This document shows positions 21,872 through 29,312 of a DNA stretch of 29,312 nt, piece by piece (positions within the stretch are counted from its first letter, which is position 1; the number at the start of each line of letters is the position of its first letter). The translations under genes were made by a program, and so were the position numbers. Source of the stretch: an uncultured Collinsella sp. (GTDB lineage: Bacteria; Actinomycetota; Coriobacteriia; Coriobacteriales; Coriobacteriaceae); NCBI GenBank assembly GCA_937934355.1, contig CALGZY010000276.1, positions 1-29,312 of the forward strand. Reading direction: 5' to 3'. Below the pieces are notes generated by a model. That model had not been told where the DNA came from. It did no database searches and saw nothing but the letters and a program-made list of their open reading frames with translations.

Positions 21872-23142
21872 GCGTCCTCCTTGTGCTGGGGCTGGGTGTT
21901 CGTCGTGGACTTCCTCAGCCTGATATCCCTCCCAAAGGCCACGGCCTCGTCGCCGAAGCGATCACGCAACGCGTCCGTCGTGCGGTGGAGGGCCCTCATG
22001 GACTCTTGCCTCTGAACCTGCCGCGGGTCATCGAACAGTCCCAGCTGGCGAGGGGCGGGGACCGAGAAGTCCGAGACGCCCACCCCGATGAGCCTCACCG
22101 GGTCACCTGGTCTCCAGAGCTGGCCCAAGAGTCGTTGGGCCACGGGGGATATGAGGAACTCGTCATCGGCCGGCTCGTCGAGCCGCGCCTGGGCCGTGCG
22201 AGACGTGCAGGCATCGCGCTTGAGGCGCACGGTCACGCACGATCCCGCGAGCCCCTTTCTCCTCAGCCTTCTCGCCACCATGCCGCACGTGGCATCGAGG
22301 GCGGAGCGAATGGCGCTCTCGTCGGTGAGGTCTTTCGCGAAGGTGCGCTCGTTGGAGACGGACTTTGCCTCGTCGGGCTTTGCCCGCTCTCCCACGGGTG
22401 CGCGCTCGGTCCCGGCCGCCCGTGCCCTCAGGGCTGGACCCATGGACCCGAGCTCTGCCGTCAGGGTGTCGTCAGAGGCGCCGGCGAGGGCGCCAAGCGT
22501 TCTGATTCCCATGCGTGCGAGGCGAGCCTCGGTCGCGGGACCCACGCCGCTCATGGCCCTCACGGGCAGGGGAGCGAGAAATGCCGCCTCGCTGCCGGGC
22601 AGGACTACCGTGAGCCCGCGCGGTTTCTCCGCCTCGGACGCCACCTTGGCCACGCTCTTGCACACGCCCAGACCAATGGAGCAGCTCACGCCAAGCTCGG
22701 CCACGCGTGCCTGGATCCTGCGACAGATGCTCACCGGGCTTTCCCTGGAGTAACGGCCGGGCGTCACGTCAAAGAAGGCCTCATCGATCGAGACTTGCTC
22801 AACGAGCGGCGTCTCGTCCAGGATTATGTCCATGACGCGGGCGCTCATCTCTCGGTAGCGATCGAAGTGGCCATGCGTCCAGATTGCGTCCGGGCACAGC
22901 CTTGCCGCCTGCGCCGCCGGCATCGCGGAGTGGACGCCATAGGCACGCGCCTCGTAAGACGCCGTGGAAACCACGCCCCTGCGGTCTGCGTCGCCGCCTA
23001 CGATGACGGGCCGGCCGCGCCACTCCGGATGATCGAGCTGCTCGACGCTCGCAAAGAACGCATCAAGATCGAGGAGACCTATGGCTCGTCCCTCCCAGGG
23101 GACGTCCATGGGGTCTCGCGGCCCTGTTCCGCTTTGTTCCAT
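21868..23142 (-). CDS. dinB: DNA polymerase IV (Y-family)
   Basis: The frame stays open far upstream (to 23991) in an arginine-rich artefact. The real start is ATG 23142, five bases after the histidine kinase stop and using GGGAG at the end of that gene. The product has 424 residues. Y-family motifs are LLDLDAFFASVEQ (Asp25), YEARAYGVHSAMPAAQA and VSIDEAFFDVT (Asp120, Glu121), followed by a helix-hairpin-helix region with MSGVGPATEARLARMGIRTLGAL. The little-finger domain occupies about 245-350. The end QLGLFDDP is a likely sliding-clamp binding peptide, followed by a Lys/Gln-rich tail. The polymerase copies damaged DNA with low fidelity. Placement as last gene of a two-component operon suggests control by that signalling system. 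Confidence 0.95.
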   Translation of the reverse strand: MEQSGTGPRDPMDVPWEGRAIGLLDLDAFFASVEQLDHPEWRGRPVIVGGDADRRGVVSTASYEARAYGVHSAMPAAQAARLCPDAIWTHGHFDRYREMSARVMDIILDETPLVEQVSIDEAFFDVTPGRYSRESPVSICRRIQARVAELGVSCSIGLGVCKSVAKVASEAEKPRGLTVVLPGSEAAFLAPLPVRAMSGVGPATEARLARMGIRTLGALAGASDDTLTAELGSMGPALRARAAGTERAPVGERAKPDEAKSVSNERTFAKDLTDESAIRSALDATCGMVARRLRRKGLAGSCVTVRLKRDACTSRTAQARLDEPADDEFLISPVAQRLLGQLWRPGDPVRLIGVGVSDFSVPAPRQLGLFDDPRQVQRQESMRALHRTTDALRDRFGDEAVAFGRDIRLRKSTTNTQPQHKEDA

Positions 23143-23147
23143 GGTGG

Positions 23148-24377
23148 CTACTCCCTTGTCTCGTGGAGCGTCACCGTAAACGTCGTTCCCTGCCCGGCGC
23201 TGCTCTTGACCTCGATTCTTCCCCCGTGGCTCTCGGCTATACCCTTGGCGATGGCAAGGCCCAGCCCAAAGCCCCCCGTCGAGCGGGCGCGGGCCTTGTC
23301 CGAGCGGTAGAAGCGGTCGAAGACGTGGGGGAGGTCCTCGGGCGGTATGGGGTCGCCTTCGTTGTTCACGGACAGCGTGGCCGTGCCCGCCCTGCGCTCG
23401 AGCCTCACGGTGACCCTCGTGCCCACGGCCGCATACTTGCAGGCGTTGTCGATGAGCGTCTTGACGAGGCGGTCGAGCTGCTCGGGGTCTCCGCTCACGT
23501 GTGCTTCCGGCGAGATGTCCGTCTCGATGGAGGTGCCACGCTCGTAGGCCACGGCGTCGAACTGGAGCGCCTCGTCCTCGACGAGCTCCGAGAGGTCGAC
23601 GTCTACGTCTCTCCTGACGCCCCCTCCGCCCTCCTCGGTCCGCGCGAGCTCGAGCATCTCCTCGATGAGCCCGCGCATCCGCTCCGCCTCGTCGCGGGTG
23701 CTCCTCACCCAGCGAACGCAGTCCTGCGGGAGCTCGTCCTCCCGGCGCTCGAGAATCCCGTTGTTGGCGATGATGACCGCGAGTGGCGTCTTGAGTTCGT
23801 GGGAGGCGTCGGCCACGAACTGGTGCTGCTGCTCCCAGGCAACCTGGACGGGCCTTGACGCCCACTTGGACAGGACGATCGCGAGGGCGAGAAGGACGAG
23901 CATGCCAGCGCCGCCTAGCTTGAGGCTGCTTATGATCTGAGCGTTTCTCTCGGCGTCGATGCTCGTGGTGTCGGCTACGGCGAGTCTCCATCCATATGGC
24001 GAGCTAACGCGCCTCCAGGTGAGGTGAAACTCCGAGAGGCGGCCCTCGTCCTGGTCGCTTGAGATGGCGCTGCCAATCGCCTCGGTGAGGTGGTCCGTGT
24101 CAAAGCACAGGCGCGTCTCGTTGGACCCGAGCTTTGCTCCGGTGCCGGAGAGGTCGATCCACAGCACGGGGAGGTGCTCCATGCCGAGCGCCTCCCCGTC
24201 TGCGTCCGAGTCTGGCAGCGCCGAGCGCTCCTCGAGTGCCATGTCGAGCGAGCGGCTCACGATGGAGTCGAGCGATGACATCGTGTTGCGGTAGCTGATG
24301 CCCACCATGGCTATCACGAGGGAGCCCACGAGCAGCATGATGATGGCGACGAACCTTCTCCTGAGCTTTCCTAGCAC
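23148..24377 (-). CDS. Membrane sensor histidine kinase
   Basis: I place the start at GTG 24377, behind GGGGAG and 14 bases after the response regulator stop; this gives 409 residues instead of 503. The order is transmembrane helix 1 (about 9-28), an extracytoplasmic sensor of about 120 residues, and transmembrane helix 2 (about 152-171). The HisKA box follows with FVADASHELKTPLAV (phospho-acceptor His193), then the ATPase domain with LIDNACKYA (N box, Asn311) and GGFGLGLAIAKGI (G2 box). The linker between helix 2 and the H box is very short, so a full HAMP domain is absent. The sensor domain is not recognisable and the signal is unknown. It pairs with the OmpR-type regulator upstream and overlaps the ribosome site of dinB. 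Confidence 0.93.
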   Translation of the reverse strand: MLGKLRRRFVAIIMLLVGSLVIAMVGISYRNTMSSLDSIVSRSLDMALEERSALPDSDADGEALGMEHLPVLWIDLSGTGAKLGSNETRLCFDTDHLTEAIGSAISSDQDEGRLSEFHLTWRRVSSPYGWRLAVADTTSIDAERNAQIISSLKLGGAGMLVLLALAIVLSKWASRPVQVAWEQQHQFVADASHELKTPLAVIIANNGILERREDELPQDCVRWVRSTRDEAERMRGLIEEMLELARTEEGGGGVRRDVDVDLSELVEDEALQFDAVAYERGTSIETDISPEAHVSGDPEQLDRLVKTLIDNACKYAAVGTRVTVRLERRAGTATLSVNNEGDPIPPEDLPHVFDRFYRSDKARARSTGGFGLGLAIAKGIAESHGGRIEVKSSAGQGTTFTVTLHETRE

Positions 24378-24391
24378 GTTGCTCCCCGCTT

Positions 24392-25084
24392 CTACCTTGC
24401 CTCGGCCGCCTGATCCACGACCTCCAGACGATAGCCCAGCATGCGAAGCGTTGTGATCTCCACCTTGCTCTTGACGTGCTTGATCTTCTTGCGCAGGAAG
24501 CTCACGTACGCCTCGACGGAGTTCTCCGAGGCGTCCGCGTCGGCTCCCCACACGCGTGTGAGCAGGTCCTGCTTGGACACGATGCGGCCCGTGCCACTCA
24601 TGAGCATGCGCATGACGTCGAACTCGCGCTTCGAGAGGTGCGCCGATGCATCGCCGCAAGACAGGTCATGCGTTTCGAGGTCGAGGCTGAGATCTCCGAA
24701 CTCCATGGCATCGATGACCATCTCGCCCTTTCTGCGCGTGAGGGCCCGCACGCGCGCAAGGAGCTCGGGGGCCTCGAAGGGCTTGGTCATGTAGTCGTCC
24801 GCGCCGCAGTCGAGGCCCTCGACCTTGTCCCGTGTTGACGTCTTGGCAGTGAGCATCATGATGGGAAGGTCGTTCTGCGCCTGCCTGAGCGTCCTCACGA
24901 TGGAGAAGCCGTCCATGCCCGGCAGCATGACGTCGAGAATGGCGGCGTCGTACAACCCGCTCTCGGCGTAGGCGAGACCGGTCTTTCCATCGTAGGCCGC
25001 CTCGGCGTTGTATCCCTCCTGCTCGAGAATGTGGCAGATCGCATCGGCGAGGTTTCTCTCGTCCTCAACAACAAGTATGTTCAT
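24392..25084 (-). CDS. OmpR/PhoB-family response regulator
   Basis: ATG 25084 is preceded by GGAGGAG five bases away and gives 230 residues. The receiver domain (1-120) has ILVVEDE, the phospho-acceptor Asp51 in AAILDVMLPGMDG, Thr79 and Lys101 (YMTKPF). The winged helix (about 130-220) has LSKREFDVMRMLMSGTGRIVSKQDLLTRVWG and NSVEAYVSFLRKKI, typical of the OmpR/PhoB group. It is the first gene of a three-gene minus-strand unit with the kinase and dinB. Three TTCAG direct repeats at 10-11 base spacing upstream (25150-25125) are the kind of site these regulators bind, suggesting autoregulation. Confidence 0.95.
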   Translation of the reverse strand: MNILVVEDERNLADAICHILEQEGYNAEAAYDGKTGLAYAESGLYDAAILDVMLPGMDGFSIVRTLRQAQNDLPIMMLTAKTSTRDKVEGLDCGADDYMTKPFEAPELLARVRALTRRKGEMVIDAMEFGDLSLDLETHDLSCGDASAHLSKREFDVMRMLMSGTGRIVSKQDLLTRVWGADADASENSVEAYVSFLRKKIKHVKSKVEITTLRMLGYRLEVVDQAAEAR

Positions 25085-25124
25085 GCGAGCTCCTCCCTTT
25101 TATGCAACCATTGTCGTTTGTGCC

Positions 25125-25150
25125 CTGAAGCGCGTCTGAAGATTCCTGAA
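25125..25150 (-). promoter_or_regulatory. Three phased TTCAG direct repeats, response-regulator binding site candidate
   Basis: On the minus strand TTCAG occurs at 25150-25146, 25140-25136 and 25129-25125, that is at 10- and 11-base spacing, one helical turn each. They lie 41 to 66 bases before the response regulator start, near where a -35 box would be. OmpR/PhoB proteins bind tandem repeats with this period. The rest of the 265-base gap to rpsP shows no clear promoter for either side. Confidence 0.45.
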
Positions 25151-25349
25151 AGTGTGGGGAGTTCACACGGTTTCACCACGCTTTTGCCCATATGTGGCAG
25201 AATCATGGGCGGTGGCATGCCCTTGTGCGGCAAATGGCGAGTTTTGTCTACACAGACCTGCGTCATTGTCGTAATATCAAGAACTGCTTGTATTGTTATG
25301 CGGCGCCACGCCAACTCATGCTCGCGTCGCACGAATGGAGGAGTTTTCA

Positions 25350-25688
25350 TTGGCAGTCAAGATTCGCCTGGCCCGTCACGGTGCCAAGAAGCGTCCGTAC
25401 TATCGCGTCGTCGTTGCCGATAGCCGCAACCCCCGTGACGGTCGTCACATCGACGAGGTCGGTCGTTACAACCCGCTGACCAACCCCAAGACCATCACGC
25501 TCGACCTCGAGAAGATCGACGAGTGGATCGCCAAGGGTGCCCAGCCCTCTGACTCCGTGGCTCACCTCATCGACATCGTTCGCTCTGGTGCCCCCGCGCC
25601 CGAGAAGAAGGTCAAGAAGTCCAAGAAGCAGCTCGCCAAGGACGCCGCTGCCGCCGAGGCCGCTGCTGAGGCCGAGAGCGCCGAGTAG
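25350..25688 (+). CDS. rpsP: 30S ribosomal protein bS16
   Basis: The start is TTG 25350, preceded by GGAGGAG (25337-25343) six bases away. It yields the canonical N-terminus (M)[25 protein letters not shown], whereas the upstream ATGs give a non-conserved extension. The product has 112 residues. The core covers about 1-80, including [12 protein letters not shown]. The tail is Lys-rich and then Ala/Glu-rich, which is common in actinobacterial bS16. It is the first gene of the rpsP-khpA-rimM-trmD-lepB unit. Arginines are encoded by CGC/CGT, as expected for a highly expressed gene. Confidence 0.96.
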   Translation: MAVKIRLARHGAKKRPYYRVVVADSRNPRDGRHIDEVGRYNPLTNPKTITLDLEKIDEWIAKGAQPSDSVAHLIDIVRSGAPAPEKKVKKSKKQLAKDAAAAEAAAEAESAE

Positions 25689-25691
25689 CGC

Positions 25692-25988
25692 ATGGACGCC
25701 GAGACTCAGGTGGCTGCTGACGCGCAGGACGCGGCAGAGGAGCTGCCGAGCGACCGCATCGCCGACCTTGTCGAGCTCATCGTGTGTGGGCTCGTCGATG
25801 ACGAGGATGCCGTCTCCCTTGACGTGACCGACCGAGAGGACGGCACGCTCATCGAGATCGAGTGCGCCGCCGACGACGCCGGTAAGGTCATCGGCAGGCA
25901 CGGTCGCCAGATCAAGGCCATTCGCACGATTGCCCGAGCCCTTGGGCAGCGAGTGGGTTCCTCTGTAGACGTCGAGGTGCTTGGCTAA
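25692..25988 (+). CDS. khpA: KhpA-type KH-domain RNA-binding protein
   Basis: The gene starts three bases after the rpsP stop; product 98 residues. About 20 acidic and polar residues precede a single KH domain whose GxxG loop is GRHG (68-71) in KVIGRHGRQIKAIRTI. In Gram-positive bacteria this small protein lies between rpsP and rimM and forms an RNA-binding pair with KhpB/Jag, affecting cell elongation and small RNAs. The conserved position supports the name. There is no separate promoter; translation is probably coupled with rpsP. Confidence 0.92.
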   Translation: MDAETQVAADAQDAAEELPSDRIADLVELIVCGLVDDEDAVSLDVTDREDGTLIEIECAADDAGKVIGRHGRQIKAIRTIARALGQRVGSSVDVEVLG

Positions 25989-25991
25989 GTC

Positions 25992-26528
25992 GTGGCAGCC
26001 GGATATAGGCTCATAGCCCGTGTGGCAAAGACCCACGGGACCAAGGGGGAGGTCGTTGCGGTTCCCGCAGGCGGCCTTCCCCCTGTTTTGTCGGCAGGGC
26101 TTCGCGTCGCCGTCGTGCCGCCTGCGCTCAAGGGCAAGCGCTGGCACACGGTTGAGGACGTGGAGACGAGCCCTGCCGGCCAGCTCGTCTCGCTCTCCGG
26201 TATCAAGAGCCTCGGGGACGCGAGCGAGCTTGCGGGCAAGTCTCTCATCGCCGCCGAGGAGGACCTGCCCGACGACCTCGAGATGCATGACCCCCAGAGC
26301 CTGTGTGGCCGCGACGTCGTCGATGGCCGCCTCGGGCTTCTCGGCCAGATCGAGGAGGTCATGGTGGGGCCGGCCAACGACGTGTGGGTCGTGGACGGCG
26401 AGCTCGGCGAGACGCTCGTTCCCGTCGTCGAGGAGATGCTCGATGGCGTGGACGAGGACGGGACGATCTACGTCAACATCCCGGTTGGCCTCGCCCCCTG
26501 GGACGACGGAGAGGCGGGGGAGGAGTAG
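25992..26528 (+). CDS. rimM: 16S rRNA processing protein RimM
   Basis: GTG 25992 starts three bases after the khpA stop; product 178 residues. The N-terminal domain begins YRLIARVAKTHGTKGEVVA, a family signature. A PRC-barrel domain follows, with LCGRDVVDGRLGLLGQIEEVM and VDGELGETLVPVVEEML, and the end is acidic. RimM binds ribosomal protein uS19 and assists maturation of the 30S head. The gene lies in the conserved order rpsP-khpA-rimM-trmD with a two-base gap to trmD, whose ribosome site GGAGGAG is formed by its last codons. Confidence 0.94.
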   Translation: MAAGYRLIARVAKTHGTKGEVVAVPAGGLPPVLSAGLRVAVVPPALKGKRWHTVEDVETSPAGQLVSLSGIKSLGDASELAGKSLIAAEEDLPDDLEMHDPQSLCGRDVVDGRLGLLGQIEEVMVGPANDVWVVDGELGETLVPVVEEMLDGVDEDGTIYVNIPVGLAPWDDGEAGEE

Positions 26529-26530
26529 AC

Positions 26531-27268
26531 ATGCTCATCGAGACGCTTTCGGTCTTTCCGGGCGTGTTTGGCTCCTACCTCGGCGCCTCAATCATGGGGC
26601 GTGCCCAGGACAAGGGCATCCTCGAGTTTAGGGCCCACGACCTTCGCGACTGGACGCATGACAGGCACCGTACGGTCGACGATGCACCGTTTGGCGGTGG
26701 GCAGGGCATGCTCATGAAGCCCGCGCCCATCTTCGAGGCGATGGCTGACATCAAGGCGTCTGATCCCAGGCCCGCGCGGGTCATCTTCTTCACGCCGGTC
26801 GGCACGCCGTTCACGCAAGACGTCGCCGAGAGGCTCTCGCACGAGGAGCGTCTCGTGTTCGTCTGCGGTCGCTATGAGGGCATGGACGAGCGCGTCTACG
26901 AGCTCGCCGATGAGTCGCTGAGCCTTGGTGACTACGTCCTCACGGGCGGGGAGCTTCCGGCGATGGTCGTCACGGATGCCGTCGTGAGGCTTTTGCCTGG
27001 AGCACTTGGTGACGAGATGAGCTCCGTGGACGAGTCGTTCTCCTCGGGGCTTCTAGAGTACGCCCAGTACACGAGGCCCGCAGACTACGAGGGCCGAACT
27101 GTCCCCGAGGTCCTGCTCTCGGGCGACCATGCCAAGGTTGACGCCTGGCGCCGGAGAAACGCCATCGAGCGAACGGCTCGCCTCAGGCCCGATCTTCTTG
27201 ATGCGGCCGAGCTTACGGCCGATGAGCGCGCCTATGCCCGCGAGCTTCTTGACGGGAGCGTGAGCTAG
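26531..27268 (+). CDS. trmD: tRNA (guanine-37-N1) methyltransferase
   Basis: The enzyme methylates G37 next to the anticodon using S-adenosylmethionine and thereby prevents frameshifting. ATG 26531 follows GGAGGAG in the end of rimM; product 245 residues. The trefoil-knot SPOUT fold is shown by DDAPFGGGQGMLMKPAPIFEA, FVCGRYEGMDERV and SLGDYVLTGGELPAMVV. The C-terminal DNA/RNA-binding part has TRPADYEGRTVPEVLLSGDH and WRRRNAIERT. Arginine is often AGG (seven codons, plus one AGA), unlike pncB, proB and proA. The TAG stop is immediately followed by the lepB start. Confidence 0.96.
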   Translation: MLIETLSVFPGVFGSYLGASIMGRAQDKGILEFRAHDLRDWTHDRHRTVDDAPFGGGQGMLMKPAPIFEAMADIKASDPRPARVIFFTPVGTPFTQDVAERLSHEERLVFVCGRYEGMDERVYELADESLSLGDYVLTGGELPAMVVTDAVVRLLPGALGDEMSSVDESFSSGLLEYAQYTRPADYEGRTVPEVLLSGDHAKVDAWRRRNAIERTARLRPDLLDAAELTADERAYARELLDGSVS

Positions 27269-27832
27269 ATGGCAAGACGCGAACGAGGTGGGGTTTTGAG
27301 AGACATTGCCGAGGTCATCGTCCTCATCGCCGTTGCGATTTTCCTTGCGCTCGGTATCAGGACGTTTGTGGCAGAGCCGTTCATCATCCCCTCGGCCTCG
27401 ATGTCCGACACCCTCAAGGTGGGCGACCGTCTCGTGGGCGAGAAGCTCACGTACCGAACCTCCGAGCCTCAGGTTGGGGACATCGTGACGTTCACCGACC
27501 CCGAGGACGGCAGCCTCACGCTCATCAAGCGCGTCGTCGCCACGGCAGGCCAGACGGTCGAGCTCGTGGACGGCGTCGTCTACGTTGACGGCGAGGCGCT
27601 TGACGAGCCCTACACCGACGGCAAGCCGAGCAATCCGCTGCCCACACACTCTCCCCAGCTTGCCAGCGGCGTCTCGTATCCCTACGTGGTGCCGCAGGGC
27701 TGCATATGGGTCATGGGAGACAACCGCACGAACTCGCAGGACTCGCGCTACTTTGGCGCCATTTCCGTTTCGAGCGTCACCTCGAAGGCCCTGTTCGTCT
27801 TTTGGCCGCTCGAGGATGCTGGTACCATCTAG
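27269..27832 (+). CDS. lepB: Signal peptidase I
   Basis: The enzyme cleaves signal peptides of exported proteins at the outer face of the membrane. ATG 27269 directly abuts the trmD stop; product 187 residues. One N-terminal transmembrane helix (about 12-30) leads into the catalytic part. Motifs in order are FIIPSASMSDTL (catalytic Ser44), a DIVTF region, LIKRVVATAGQTVEL (general base Lys87) and VMGDNRTNSQDSRYFG. Size and single helix fit the Gram-positive SipS class. It probably belongs to the rpsP-trmD transcript. The gap to glyQ (60 bases) contains an eight-pair hairpin. Confidence 0.94.
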   Translation: MARRERGGVLRDIAEVIVLIAVAIFLALGIRTFVAEPFIIPSASMSDTLKVGDRLVGEKLTYRTSEPQVGDIVTFTDPEDGSLTLIKRVVATAGQTVELVDGVVYVDGEALDEPYTDGKPSNPLPTHSPQLASGVSYPYVVPQGCIWVMGDNRTNSQDSRYFGAISVSSVTSKALFVFWPLEDAGTI

Positions 27833-27852
27833 CACCGTCTGCACGTTACGCG

Positions 27853-27873
27853 CGCAGGGGACATGCCCCTGCG
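27853..27873 (+). other. Short hairpin between lepB and glyQ
   Basis: CGCAGGGG (27853-27860) and CCCCTGCG (27866-27873) form a perfect eight-pair stem with a five-base loop. There is no T-run, so it is not an intrinsic terminator. It could be an RNA processing or stability element before the glyQS genes. Confidence 0.45.
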
Positions 27874-27892
27874 GCAGGAAGGTAGGAGAGGC

Positions 27893-28804
<912 letters not shown>

Positions 28805-29312
28805 ATGGCACAGACGAAGGATTTCCTGCTCGAGATCGGGTGCGAGGAGATGCCCTCCGCCCCTCTCATCAACGCGTCCAAGCAGCTCCCCAAGCTCGTC
28901 GAGAAGGCGCTCGACGCGGCCGGCCTCTCCCATGGTGGCATTCGAGTCATCTCCTCGCCCCGCCGTCTGGCAGCCATCGTCTCCGACGTGGCGACCGAGA
29001 CCGAGGCGGTGCATGAGGTCATGCGCGGGCCCAAGACCCAGATCGCCTTCGACGCCGAGGGCAACCCGACCAAGGCCGCCCAGGGCTTCGCGCGCAAGTT
29101 CGGCGTCGATGCCTCCGAGCTCGAGCGTCGTGTTGACACCGATGGCAACGAGTACGTCTTTGCCGAGAAGAACATCCCTTCCGCCCCGGCCACCCCGATC
29201 CTGACGGCCCTGTGCGAGAAGACTATCGCCGGCCTGCAGTGGCCCAACTACCGCTCTCAGCGCTGGGGTCACGAGCATGCGACCTTTGTTCGTCCGGTCC
29301 GCTGGATCTGCT
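28805..29312 (+). CDS. glyS: Glycyl-tRNA synthetase beta subunit, N-terminal part
   Basis: The gene starts at ATG 28805, immediately after the glyQ stop, and runs off the window after 169 codons of an expected roughly 690. The N-terminus FLLEIGCEEMPSAPL, SSPRRLAAIVSDV, VMRGPKTQIAFD, GNPTKAAQGFARKFGV and WGHEHATFVRPVRWI are typical of the beta subunit, which binds tRNA-Gly. The frame is intact to the last base. Confidence 0.96.
   Translation, partial: MAQTKDFLLEIGCEEMPSAPLINASKQLPKLVEKALDAAGLSHGGIRVISSPRRLAAIVSDVATETEAVHEVMRGPKTQIAFDAEGNPTKAAQGFARKFGVDASELERRVDTDGNEYVFAEKNIPSAPATPILTALCEKTIAGLQWPNYRSQRWGHEHATFVRPVRWIC

Noticed and set aside
23143..23991. N-terminal half of the long open frame upstream of dinB
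   Set aside because: It is an Arg-rich out-of-frame reading of the histidine kinase gene. The polymerase motifs begin only after ATG 23142.

Overview
The window reads as a high-GC Gram-positive gut actinobacterium of the class Coriobacteriia, most likely Collinsella or a close relative. This is inferred from protein style, GC-rich codons, GTG/TTG starts and several families of short palindromic intergenic repeats that I associate with Collinsella. No marker gene was compared.

Layout. 1-683: the tail of a PglZ-like phosphatase, probably the end of a BREX-type defence locus, plus a small acidic ORF. 788-910: a MITE-like inverted-repeat element. 981-2561 (-): polysaccharide flippase. 2562-2940: promoter, palindromic repeats and a LacI-type palindrome before pckA. 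2941-7556: pckA, a B3/4-domain protein behind a structured leader, a MarR regulator, DegV and an alkyltransferase, punctuated by four copies of one palindromic repeat. 7950-10358 (-): trpS and a TagO/WecA-type transferase, preceded by an unassigned structured RNA at about 10590-10734 (-). 10884-15364: a PflX-type radical SAM protein, tRNA-Ala(CGC), a tail-anchored protein, pncB and proB. 15365-17226: a repeat-rich gap holding an IS110-family (IS1111-like) element. 17227-18645 (-): prolyl aminopeptidase. 18758-21871: proA-nadD-yqeK-rsfS, translationally coupled from proA onward. 21868-25084 (-): response regulator, histidine kinase and dinB. 25350-29312: rpsP-khpA-rimM-trmD-lepB-glyQ-glyS, cut by the window end.

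How the genes fit together. proB, proA and the prolyl aminopeptidase converge on proline. pncB and nadD are two successive steps of NAD salvage. rsfS, rpsP, khpA, rimM, trmD, glyQS, trpS and tRNA-Ala serve translation. TagO and the flippase serve the cell envelope.

The most interesting object is the IS110/IS1111-like element. It sits in the loop of a palindromic repeat whose intact relative lies at 2664-2719. Its roughly 300-base non-coding end carries three 8-base matches to sequences at or spanning its own junctions, as expected of a bridge (guide) RNA. A second notable feature is a change of codon style (AGG arginine, CTC/CTT leucine) beginning at nadD.
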